A stretch of DNA of 64,000 bases from Klebsormidium nitens (Eukaryota; Streptophyta; Klebsormidiophyceae; Klebsormidiales; Klebsormidiaceae): the NCBI GenBank assembly GCA_000708835.1, contig DF237037.1:62001-126000 (forward strand), in the 5' to 3' direction. The translations under genes and the position numbers were made by a program. Positions 39,601 through 54,088 of the stretch are shown piece after piece; positions within the stretch are counted from its first letter, which is position 1; each line of letters begins with the position of its first letter. The notes under the pieces are model-generated. The model saw only the letters and a list, made by a program, of their open reading frames with translations. It ran no database searches and was not told the DNA's origin.

Positions 39601-42029
39601 AATCCGCTACCGACCTTGTCATTCTTGTCGGAACGTATGGCCAGTCAGCAGTGCACCGTTTAGCGGTCGCCATGCTTCAAGTAAGGGAGAAACTACAAAC
39701 TTTCCAGAGAAGCAGAGCGCGGACACCTGAAACGCAGGTCTTTGATTGCAAGTCCCGGGCCTGATTGCAATGTTGCAATGGAAGGAACAGAGTTGTGCAA
39801 TGATCAGAACGGCCCGAAATCTTCAAACATACAAAGAGAGTCTGCTGCGACGGTGGCCACACTTTGAACCCACAGCAACCTCGCGAGGGCTCTAGCCTCA
39901 ACCTCCGTAAAAAGTATCATTTCCCGATTTCAAACAAAGGCTGAAAGCCGGCCTCTTCTGTTGCGCAGCGGACGGATCACGACCGCGTGATCATCATCAG
40001 CAAGCCCGTGAAACATGCCAGCCTGTGGGACGCCGCAAACAAACTCCTAACGACGGGCGCCCATAGCAATGGGTCTCCCACCGCGAACGGCGTGCTTCCG
40101 TGCGCGGGGGCGGGGCCGCACAGACTGGAGTCGAGCTCGAAGCTGCGGGCTCTGCTCAGAATCTTGATTGCGGAGGTGAGAATTCTGCTAAATTGACTGT
40201 CGAGACTCCACCGTTGGGCCCCTTCTTTCACTTTCGCGCAGTCATGTCAAGGGTTCCAGAGAACGACGAGGGAAAGAAAAGAGGGACGAAAGGCGAAAGT
40301 GCTCGGCAGGGGCCTCCGAAGGTGAGAGCCGCGTGACCAGACCACAAAGAAATCTGGATCAGGCAAACCTTGGGTTGGGGTTTGAGTCACAGATCTGTTG
40401 AAAAGGCAGTTCCGGCACTGATGGTGCCAGCAATATACGCGCTGCCCAGCTTGACGTCGAAATACGCCGGAGGATTTTGCATGATAGATACGGGGCCCGG
40501 CAAAGCAACAGAAACTTATGACGGCGTGCCTTTCCTTCTGGGCTCTTGTCTTGACGGTCATGCTGGCGATTGTTGAAGGGACACGGATGTTGTATGGATG
40601 TTCCCAGGCGTTGCTCAGCTGAAGTGTCGCTTGTTCGTGAAACGACGGATTACAATTCTGAGACCGGCTGTCCAATTGTCAGACGTCGCCTTGTCGCATC
40701 CGAAAGGAACCGTAGCTGTGCCCCTGGTATACCGCGGGTCAGACAACCTGATATGCTGGAGCAACCTTATCTAAGAACTTAAGAATCTTCGTAAGATCCT
40801 CATACTAAAATAGGACTCCTTACCTCCTTTTTTGGCAACCCCCTGGACAATATGGCAGAGCAGCAGGTGGCCAACTTAATAAAAGCCAAAAACCTTGAAG
40901 CCCTAGATCCCTAAATGTGTCAAAACCTCTGTTTTCTGGCTGTCTCAGGACAATATGGTGAACCAGCGGGTGGCCATCCTCCTTCTGAAGCGGCTCGGGT
41001 ACACTGCGGACTGTGTCGCGGACGGGCTGGAGTGCATCCAGGCGCTGCAAACGCGGCCGTACCACGTGGTCCTCATGGACTTGCAGGTACGTACCCTGTA
41101 ATCCCTATGGGTTTTCCGGTACGTACCGCGTGGTGCTTTCGAGAGATCGGGTTGGTACCGCCAGTTCGGTTTGATGATTGACAGGCAAGTGTCACGTGGC
41201 GTATATTGATTGCTGCCGTTTTTGTGGGCAGGTGCCACGTGGTGCTCGCGTATGTGCCTGTACCGCCACATTCTTGGACCAATGATCTCGAACGGTTGTC
41301 TTTCGACTGAGTCGAGACGATCCAACGACCATCGTCGTAGCTTAACGTCGAGACTTTACTCGGGACTGCCACGTTATCAGACGTTCAGCGTTTTCGGATG
41401 TACTGCTTGCACACTTGCGTGAGACCTCTTTGCTTATCTGAAGATGACGTCGCTTTGACTTTACCTGAACATCACGCCGCTTTGACTAGCCACTGCCTGA
41501 ATGTAGTTTACGATCTCTACCTGTTGTCTCTTCTGCAGATGCCCGTCTTAGATGGTCTGCAAGCATCGCGGGCTATCTGTACCGCATACCCCAAAGGAAC
41601 GCGGCCGTATCTAGTTGCTGTGACGGCAAACGCGATGCAAGGGGACAGAGATCTGTGCCTCGCTGCCGGAATGGACGACTACATAAGGTGAGAAGTTGCG
41701 CGTACTCGCAACTTGAAGATGCGTCAAGTCTCAACATTCCAAGCTTTTCTCGTTTAAAAAGGAGATTGGGCAAGCAAAAGATTAAAACTCCTCAATCCTG
41801 TCAAACGGCGCCTTCCCACGAGTCCCAAACTTGCGTACGGAACTCCGAACGCTTTTCACCGACATGAGTTGTGATCAGGTCGTGGTTTAGATTGTCCGTT
41901 GCCTCTCATTTGATCGCGTCCTTAAATCTTGTGTTGCCCTGTTGCAGCAAACCAGTGCGGATCGAGGAGCTTAAGAGAGTGTTAGATGCTCAGGCATGTA
42001 GGCTGGCCAGTGCCGAACCTAAGATTTGA
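18603..42029 (+). CDS. Giant hybrid histidine kinase: Ser/Thr-kinase-like, AAA, helical repeat, GAF, HisKA, HATPase, two receivers; 33 exons
   Basis: Predicted multi-domain phosphorelay sensor of about 2118 aa. Exons: 18603-18800, 19485-19685, 20273-20422, 21085-21210, 21528-21735, 22428-22681, 23232-23410, 23913-24198, 24735-24898, 25575-25749, 26622-26771, 27491-27686, 28410-28565, 28906-29024, 29424-29951, 30504-30724, 31398-31559, 32031-32216, 32653-32818, 33204-33724, 34118-34350, 35016-35146, 35479-35557, 36040-36179, 36583-36789, 37261-37372, 37709-37839, 38409-38666, 39028-39171, 39969-40175, 40949-41086, 41539-41687, 41948-42029; all phases agree. Kinase-like domain 1-295: VVLK (K40), HKDVKPAN (D133, N138), DFS replacing DFG (D152). 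NTPase from 296: Walker A GYSGIGKT (about 333-340), Walker B LVLFLDD (about 459-465). Helical region to about 1275; GAF about 1380-1570. H-box [10 protein letters not shown] with His 1601 (codon 36051-36053). N-box [10 protein letters not shown], then DTGIGI and GGTGLGL. Receiver 1 about 1835-1960 is degenerate. Receiver 2 is intact: AEDN, Asp 2040 (codon 41078-41080) in LMDLQMP, VTANAM, SKPV. No transmembrane segment was seen. The order matches cyanobacterial HstK-type and fungal group X kinases. Confidence 0.93.
18939..18960 (+). repeat. Perfect short hairpin in intron 1 of the histidine kinase gene
   Basis: AGAGCACTTC at 18939-18948 and GAAGTGCTCT at 18951-18960 are exact reverse complements separated by two bases, followed by TTTTC. 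The role is unknown. It may be a small palindrome without function. Confidence 0.5.
22234..22285 (+). repeat. Decayed copy of the start of exon 6, with its acceptor
   Basis: GCAG followed by GGCGCCTGCGCACCCCGGCC repeats the true acceptor and exon start at 22428 (GGCGCTTGCGCACCCCCGCC), about 194 bp upstream. After about 35 bases the copy diverges and would break the reading frame. It is an intronic duplicate of an exon edge and could act as a decoy acceptor. Confidence 0.75.
23331..23722 (+). repeat. Triple tandem copy of the end of exon 7 and its donor site
   Basis: The end of exon 7 (from GACGTGCTGCCCGCGCTGGG at 23331 to AG|GTCAG at 23410) is repeated in the intron at about 23486-23570 and again at about 23636-23722, offsets of about 155 and 150 bp. 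Each copy still encodes a readable [22 protein letters not shown]-like stretch and still ends in AG|GTCAG. The first copy is taken as the exon because it follows a good acceptor and the intact start at 23232. A partial copy of the exon start also lies near 23130-23160. Confidence 0.85.
24565..24650 (+). repeat. Decayed copy of the exon 9 start and its acceptor
   Basis: CCGCCCAGGCGCTAGTAGCT resembles the true junction CCGCCCAGGCGCTGGTGGCG near 24727-24746, about 165 bp downstream. Similarity continues through GCGTGCATCGGCGAG and AGCCCGTG. In frame it is interrupted by stops, so it is not a usable exon. Confidence 0.8.
24977..25135 (+). repeat. Decayed copies of the exon 9 end
   Basis: GAGCGCGCTCGTGCGTGATG at about 24977 followed by CATCGGCCAGGTGCAG repeats the exon end near 24842-24898. 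A weaker third piece (AACAGCCTGCTCTGATTCGACAAG) lies near 25116-25140. Both are intronic and diverged. Confidence 0.7.
25295..25500 (+). repeat. Decayed copies of the exon 10 start
   Basis: GTGTTACAACATGGCGCAGC near 25440 copies the real exon start GTGTTACGACATGGCGCAGC near 25575, about 135 bp upstream, together with the preceding GGGGCCTTGGCAG acceptor context. An older copy (GCGACCAGCACGCCTGCGCA) lies near 25301. The copies sit in the intron and are not readable as exons. Confidence 0.8.
27045..27480 (+). repeat. Serial decayed copies of the exon 12 start and flanking intron
   Basis: Three blocks at about 27045-27110, 27207-27310 and 27357-27480 resemble each other. Two begin with an acceptor-like GCAG or CCAG followed by GCCGC..CC.CAGCTGACCGCC, echoing the true junction GCAG|GCCGCGTACCAGGAGCTG at 27491. 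They share long intronic tails, for example TTGGCCACTTCCTTDCTTCC-like text and TAGTCGTGTTCTTG. The offsets are about 130-165 bp. Confidence 0.8.
27819..28180 (+). repeat. Serial decayed copies of the exon 12 end
   Basis: The exon end (near 27650-27686: GCTCTCACACGCCAACCTCG then CTGCAG|GTCAG) recurs near 27820-27855, 27990-28035 and 28128-28175 with increasing divergence. The first copy keeps GCCAACCTCGCTGCAGGTCAG exactly, so an intact-looking donor lies inside the intron. Confidence 0.8.
30363..30424 (+). repeat. Decayed copy of the exon 16 start
   Basis: CAGAATTCGATCAATCTGCT followed by GCACGCCGGGCAGAACCTCGAC parallels the true junction CAG|GATTCCATTAACTTGCTA and GCGCCGGGCAGAGCCTCGAC at 30501-30555, about 140 bp upstream. 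Confidence 0.8.
31227..31290 (+). repeat. Decayed copy of the exon 17 start and acceptor
   Basis: TGTGCAGCGTTTTGTCGGGC and AACGTGCGGGTCGGCACC copy the true junction TGTGCAG|CGTTTTGTCTGGC at 31391-31398 and its exon, about 167 bp upstream. This is one of the best-preserved copies. Its 3' part diverges. Confidence 0.85.
34788..34960 (+). repeat. Decayed copies of the exon 22 start (GAF end)
   Basis: GCAGAGATGGGCGGTGTGAC near 34864 followed by GACGTGGAGCAT echoes the real GCAGAGGTGGGCGGTGTGTT near 35012. Two flanking intronic segments near 34800 and 34905 also resemble each other (CTGTCAGCCCTTTCTTGAGAC versus CTGGTCAGCCCTTTTTCAAGAC). Confidence 0.7.
36868..36955 (+). repeat. Decayed copy of the exon 25 end
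   Basis: CAGCTAGAGCTTTCGATGCA through AACGTACCGGGCACCGTTT and GGGCGACATCTCGCGACC copies the coding end at about 36710-36789, about 157 bp downstream in the intron. The copied donor is lost. Confidence 0.8.
40842..40880 (+). repeat. Decayed copy of the second receiver's first exon
   Basis: GGACAATATGGCAGAGCAGC then AGGTGGCCA resembles the true exon start CAG|GACAATATGGTGAACCAG at 40946-40966, about 100 bp upstream. A further echo of the other exon edge (GTACCACGTGGT) appears in the next intron near 41118 and 41231. Confidence 0.65.
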
Positions 42030-43838
42030 ATAGATCAGTGCAGGTTTAGACTTCACTATCAAGTGAAGTGTCTATCGTTATTCTACAAAGGGCGGATTGC
42101 AATAATATCTCATAACGACTACTCAAAACGGCAGGGCGTCCAGCTCATTTATGTGTGTCGCATGGTAGACTTGGCATTGATAGTTTCGGCACGGTCGAGT
42201 GCCGGACGAGAAGGTAGCCCGGAAAGAGACCCCGGATCTTAGCCCGGCTTGATAGTTGTCTATTTTAGATTACAACCTCAAATCATTCGAAACAAGCTTA
42301 GCAAGAGTGGTATTGATTGGACGAGAAACAAATATGCAGTGCATGCATCTTGAAGATGCCAGAAATTACGTCCATTTCCGAGCAGGCCAAACTTTAGTTA
42401 GTCAATTTTGATCCACGTGATACATTGAACTTGTTAGCCAATCAAATGATAAGTAACTTGACATGACGAACTAGACCCGAATCCCCGACACCGCGTCTGC
42501 ATGGTACATGGGGGATCAGCCCGGGCCCGGCGGCGCGGACTCGAATTGACCGCAACTCGCTATCAATGCATGAGACTGAGTCACGCATGCAGTCAAGATT
42601 GACATGCATGATGCAGCCGCGATACTCTGTAGAATACAAGCTTCAATGACATACAATTCTTAGCAAGTGATGGAAATTAGTTTGCACAAAGTTGATATCA
42701 GCATGCGCCTATAGCTAGCTTTGTATAGATATACTAGCTGATGGTAGTTATTCCGGCCAACTTTCAGTAGGTTGATCGTCATGCATGAGGACCGTATAAA
42801 CCTGCCATGCAGATTATGAGTTCAATCTATACGACTATACGTATAAAACAGTTGAGCCACGTACGGCTACCGTAAGTTAAAACTCACAAGCTCATTCAAT
42901 GATTGATTTCATGCTTTGAAGTAATGTTTCGGGCAATTAAGTTTTCAGTCAACATTCAAGGTCCCGTCGGACACTCTCTTGGTCCGGTCCAGGCGCGCAC
43001 GAACACCAATTCTAAGTTATCTTCTCGAAGTCTCAAAAGTCGGAGATTGTCCCGTTCAATTAGAGGATTCCTGGAACATGTCATTCGTGCGCTTGTATCA
43101 TGCATCGGTTGCAATGCAGAGACGAACATCATGCAGTTGTTCAACGCCAAAGTTGATTGTTGGATAAAGTGACCGGCTGCAAGTGCAAGTCATCGTCAAT
43201 TAGTCGATTAGCCATGCACGCACTCTTGTTGCTCAAATCAGGACTGTGATATATAGACGTACGATTAAGGTGAAATTGTCTCGCATTTTAGAGCGTCGGA
43301 AGTGCGCTTCTTGTAAAGTTGAAGATTGATGTGAGCTGATGACCATCCGATTGAAAGTACAAAACTGCTTCAGTATCTTGATAAGCAAAACGTGTCACAC
43401 GGAGAAGCCCAGAACCTGCAGGCTGGCAAAACAACCAAGAAGGTTTCATTGCCTGGCTGATGGACTCGCACTTATACGCATGGGTCATATGCGTTACGTA
43501 CGTGTGCGCCGCGTGGCGGCCGCGCGCGGCCTGCGCGCGCGCAAAGGAGTCAAGTCCGGGTCTTGCTTAAACCCCTTTCACAATGCAACGGGCTTCGGAC
43601 GACCGTCGGATTATATACGTGACTGGTGCAGCACGTCTTAAGTGACTCACCGGCACGTCGTGCAGAGTGCGGCAGATCGGTCATGGCTCAGACGTGAACA
43701 TGCTGATCTCTTTCACTTCCTTCTGTGAAAGTTCGATAAGTAGCTTGACTGGCAAGACTTGCCCGACGTTTTGAAGAAGCTCTTTGATCACACCTCGCTT
43801 TCACAGTTATCATTCCGTGCAATCAGAAGTCCAGAACG
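42030..43838. other. Intergenic stretch between histidine kinase and DUF4419 genes
   Basis: AT-richer sequence without a recognisable gene. It is dense in CATGCA, GTAC and CTAG words and includes GC-rich palindromic blocks at about 42518-42540 and 43502-43545. The second block is about 300 bp upstream of the DUF4419 start and may be part of its promoter region. Confidence 0.5.
42047..42074 (+). promoter_or_regulatory. Hairpin in the presumed 3' UTR of the histidine kinase gene
   Basis: TAGACTTCAC and GTGAAGTGTCTA pair over ten bases with a single bulge around a six-base loop, starting 18 bases after the stop codon. It may be a 3' UTR structure. No polyadenylation signal could be assigned next to it. 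Confidence 0.4.
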
Positions 43839-45666
43839 ATGGCGCAACAAGCGAGCAGCACGCAGATCCTGGCACCCCACATCACCGCCAGGACCCTCAA
43901 AACATTCACAGAGGACAGGTACCCTCGCCCTGGCTCCGACACCGAGCGAGAGGTGTTTGTTCACAGCTTGCGCAAGCACATGACTCTGGGAGGTACCGAG
44001 AACAAGCACTATGAAGACTCAGAAGTCTTCGCTGTTTCCGATGCTGTGGTGGTGAAAAATTGGGGGGAGCTTGAGAGTGGTTTGTTCGGAGCTGTTCGCA
44101 TGGCATATTCTGAACACTACTGTCTTCATTTGAGGCCAGATGACATTTGGCTAGCCATTGCTCAAGGAGTCTCTGCGCATCTTCAGTACAATGACAACGC
44201 TGAGAAGTACAGGCACGTCTTTGTGGACCACGAGGGGAAGGAAACAATCAGTGTCTGCGTCAACGGTCTTGAAACCGGTAAGGTCGACCTTTCAGAATCT
44301 TTTCTTCGCTTTTGGCGGAACCCCCGGGTCTCGAGACCAGTAAACTCTGTCTAGGTAATTGTTTAACCAAAGAGTGCGGATTGTGGTTGTCTAGAATCAC
44401 TTTCCTGTTCAGTCGCGTCAAAGAAAGCACCGAGCGTGGTTCTTTCGACTGCTGGAGCTGTTGAAATATCGGGCTGATATATCAGCACCTGTTCTGCTTG
44501 TGAATCTGAACAAAACAACTCTGGTAAAGATCCGCACTGAACGCACAAGAACTTCTGCTCAGTGATAATCTCGTGCTTTCAGGAACTTCTGAAAAGCTTG
44601 TGGACTGCTGACAGCAGCCTTTCACATTGTAGGATTCAGTGCTAGATGTCAGATCTTTTCTGTCGGTTTCGTCATCAGATGCACCTCCTTACTACAGGAT
44701 TGTTTAATTGCATCCGCAGTAACTGCTGTAGTCTCTATAGTCTCGTTTAAGATTCTGATTTGCTGAGGGCTTTTCAATCAGGTTCGGAATTTAGACTCCT
44801 AAGTTGAATCGAGGAAGCGGCGTGAATGTCCTTTACGGCCTACATCCCCGAGCTGCGACTTATCGTGAGCTGTACAAATCAAGAAGGACTGAAGAAGTAA
44901 GAAAATTTCACAGTTAATTTCTACTTCCATGCTTCTCAGGAAAAATCCTCTGATCCCTACTTTTCTCCTCGCAGCTGATGGGACTTACTTGGACTGGCCC
45001 AAGTGCATCCAGCTCATCATCAACGAACTAGAGGTGCGGGTCAAGGGCGACACCGGCAAGCTCCTCGTGAACGACTTCTCCACAACCGACCTGATCTCCA
45101 AAACCGCGAGCCAGATCGTTCTGATGGACGCCATGAAGCACTACTTCGTGTACGAGATGTGCTTCGAGTGCGGCATTCCGTCCGTCTCTCTGCACGGCAC
45201 GCTCGCGGACTGGGAGCGCCTCGTGACGAAGGCGCGCGCGCTGCGCGCGCTCAACATCGGCCTGAATAAGTGGCTCGACAGGCTGGAACCGGTCCTGGAG
45301 AAGCTGGTGGATACGTACCGGGGGAAGGTGGACCAGGACTGGTGGAGCCGGGTGATTCATGAAAAGGAGAGCTACGGGTCGGGGCCAACCCCCCATGGCA
45401 TTTCCGGCTGGGTCTGCGCGTTCTTTCCGTACGAGCGGAACGGGGATGAACTCCGCCCTTGTACGTCACTCGTGAGTGACAAGATACCAAAAGGGCTGGT
45501 GGAGTGCCCGTTCATCATTAATGACAATGGTGCCGAAACTGATAACCTGCTCGTCGCCGGAAGCTGTGGTGTGACGGTGACTGAGGACGGTCGGGGGGTG
45601 ATGCCGTGCATCGGGTGGCTTGTGAAGCGAGTCCCCAATACAGACAAGGGCAATGGGAATCCGTAA
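43839..45666 (+). CDS. DUF4419 domain protein, 2 exons
   Basis: The function is unknown. The protein belongs to the DUF4419 family, found in bacteria, fungi and scattered other eukaryotes. Exons are 43839-44277 and 44975-45666 (phase 1), giving 376 aa, a normal length and essentially all domain. Recognisable family stretches are HLRPDDIWLAIAQGVSAHL and HEGKETISV in exon 1. In exon 2 they are LLVNDFSTTDLISKTASQIV, LMDAMKHYF, CGIPSVSLHGTLADWERL and near the C-terminus SGWVCAFFPY. No signal peptide or membrane segment is evident, so it is probably cytosolic or nuclear. The exon 2 acceptor is CTCGCAG at 44974. Both neighbours are unrelated. Its distribution makes horizontal transfer possible, but it has an intron with the same border types as neighbouring genes. 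The start ATG is followed by Gln/Ser-rich residues and is the only sensible one. Confidence 0.88.
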
Positions 45667-47137
45667 TGAAGATGGAGACGATGGAGACGAAGTAGCGATC
45701 TGACCGATCAGGCGAAATTCGTGCTATTGTGGCATGTCGTGAAGCTCAGTTCTCGCAAGAGGCTTCCGGCAGGAGTAGGATGATAGCGGTAACATTTCTC
45801 ATTATAAGTCTCAATTTTTATATGCATCAAGGTTCTCTACTCGGATATGTGAGGTCAATGGCTCGATCGAGTTTCGGCATCGGTCAAACCATGACTAATC
45901 AATATTGTGAGCACGGGTTCGAAATTTCACTGCCAAAAGTTATAGTACACGTGATCATCCTCGATGCTTTGCCCTTTACAGGCTCGTATACAATCCGGGA
46001 CTCATAACGTACTGAGTCACTCCCTTCGCGACGCCTTTCTTATCGATGATTGGTTTTATCTCGTGGACGGCAGACCTTAGATATCGCGATTGATTGATTG
46101 TCTGTTTCTGCCAGGTAGCACCATCATCATTACCTATTATATTGCCATATATGGTTCTCCCCATTCTAGCTTTTGTCGCGGTCGATTAACTTATATACAG
46201 AATTATGCACGCCCGGGCTTGGCGCACTAGCTGCTTAAGCAGGGCGCCGATCACCTATACCGGGGAATAGCTGGAATCTCAAGCCCCACGGTGCCTAGCT
46301 GGCAGCTCTTTGGTCTAGCGACGTGCTGCCCGAATGATTAGTCTCGTCATGGTGCCGTGACATAGGTGTGTCAGCATGGGGAGTCAGTCCGACGAGACAA
46401 TCAATACTGTGACCATGAGCACAATGACACCAATAAAAGTGTGCATAAGAGCTTTCAAGTTAGCGACATAATCTGGTAACTGGTATACTGATACTTATTT
46501 GGAATAGGGTCGAACAAACAATCAAGGCGACTGGCCCGGAAAGTAGCTGGACGCTTTGAGCAAGCGGCCGCGGGCGCGTGTCCTGTTGAACCGTCAGCTC
46601 GTGGGGCCAATCTGTGCGCACTTATGATTAATTTACTAGGAAGAAGGCTCCCCCTGACAATTATGGGCTCGAACACATTACACTGCTTCAATGCAAGTGT
46701 CAATAATGCATTCGCCGAACCTCGGCTCGAACTACGCAAATGTACATCATACTCATAGCAAAATGTCTATCTTGAAGCTAACCGGGACTAGCTAAAGCCT
46801 AACGTCCTAGCATGATACACATGCCAGCAACCTCACCACTGACTGTCGTACTCCCGGCACCCTCGAACAGCCATAGGCGCTAACATATCCGAAACCACCA
46901 CCTAGACTCGCTTCCGAACGAGCACCGTCTCGAATGCAATCAGGCGCCCACAGGCAACCCGCCATAGCTACTAGCAAGGAACCCTTCCGCTAACCGAATC
47001 TACGAAGACCAACTCCGACGGCTGACTTGCGCTGTCGACGAAGGCACTACCTTTTAGCAGTCGCCACCAGACGTTATTAGCTTAAACCCTACTCCCAACA
47101 GCAATTCTTCGAGATTAATTGTGAGTCACTTCCGAGG
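45667..47137. other. Convergent intergenic stretch, no gene seen
   Basis: This region lies between the 3' ends of the DUF4419 gene and the FAM135 gene. It is AT-richer, with many CTAG/TGCA words and a GC-rich block around 46559-46580 (GCGGCCGCGGGCGCG). A minus-strand frame at 46455-46739 has no recognisable motif. The 46800-47060 part has an unusual C-rich, ACC/CCG-studded composition. Confidence 0.45.
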
Positions 47138-52696
<5,559 letters not shown>

Positions 52697-54088
52697 GGAG
52701 CTAGTAGCGGTCTACATTAGCGCAGGCGTGCGCCTCTGCTTTGAGCATCTTCCAGGACGAAGATGTCAATTGTCTGCCATCCCCAGAATCCTGGTTCAGC
52801 AGCTCCTGAACTGTTTGGACCAGACGTTGGTGGCTTAGAGATACTCTAGGTTCCTACCCGTCTCACTAAAGCTTTCTGCTTCGCATGCTTTACTAAGCTA
52901 AAGCAAGTTGCTAAACCACTCCGCTGCCCAGACTATTTCTTGATGCTGCACCTTACAGCATGATCACAACACTATCGCCATCGTCACGCCTCAAGTACCA
53001 GAATCTTTACTCAAAACACGGTCTTCCTGAGGTAGACTTCTTCAAAAAGCGAAGTCTACGCCACGACACTGCCAGGACTGGTCATTATAATTCTGTATGC
53101 GAGGCAGCATCCTTAAACAATATTAGAATGATGCACCGGTCTTCCTGATTCTAGCTTTGAACTTGAAGGAGAAAATCCACCATGGGCATCTCCGTTGCTG
53201 AGTAGCATTATGGCTTTAAATCTGATACCTACATCATCCGCCACACACCTAGAAATTGACCAGCTGCATCTTCTTTCTTTTTCGAGTTTGACAATTTTGA
53301 GACTCAGATTGAGTGATCGACTTGCCAGCACTCCCTGTTGTGGCCCTGACAACGCGGGGTGTCAAACCTTAAGTCGCCCTGGAAAATACAAAATTATACG
53401 AAGAGGAAATCGCGCGGTTTACGTTGATACCGTACCCGTGGGTGTCACTCAGTGACACTTCCCAGCTCCGCAAGGTATTATCCTAGAAAACGTGACACTA
53501 CCTACAGTTAAAACCTAAACCACTGGCATAAGAATCATTTTTGGTTTGAAAGGGACGTGCTCAGAGGGCCTTTGAAATTCGGACCTCCCTACCCCGCCCC
53601 GCGCGGATATGCCGGGCGGCCGCCGGGCCCCACGATCGCCGGAAAAGCGAAACCCGAAACCCTCGAAAAGCGCCACAATCCGAATTCCGCTGGAGGGAGC
53701 GCGCGAAGAAAGCGCTAGGCAAACAGTCTACTGAAGTCCGCTGACAAGGCCTCGATGTGCTTTTTGCGTCGAACGCTAATCTGTACTTTCATGAATTGTT
53801 TCTGCCGACGCTTGTTCTCATTTCGTCGCCACAACGTCGGGTCATCAATAGATTTAGGGTTCCGCTACCCCTCCACACGCTTCAAACTTGAAAGAGCATG
53901 GCTCGGTGCCGCGGGCAGCTAGCTGTGCAGAGCTCAAACAATTCTTCATCGAGTAGAGTTGGTGTTTCCTTGGTGGGCGTCATGGTTATTCTTGTTGTTG
54001 GCGGCTTCATAATGGAAATTGTTGCAGCAGCAGGCTGATCTGCTAGCTCTAATACGCACTGTCCCCTACCACTCCAGAAGTTTCCACC
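52697..54088. promoter_or_regulatory. Divergent intergenic region of FAM135 and DUF155 genes
   Basis: This is a 1.4-kb gap between two divergently transcribed genes, so it should contain both promoters. Visible landmarks are a perfect 9-bp hairpin (GTAGACTTC at 53032-53040 with GAAGTCTAC at 53051-53059) and a GC-rich block with GGGCGGCCGCCGGGCCC at about 53592-53645. No TATA box could be assigned. No gene was seen. Confidence 0.45.
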
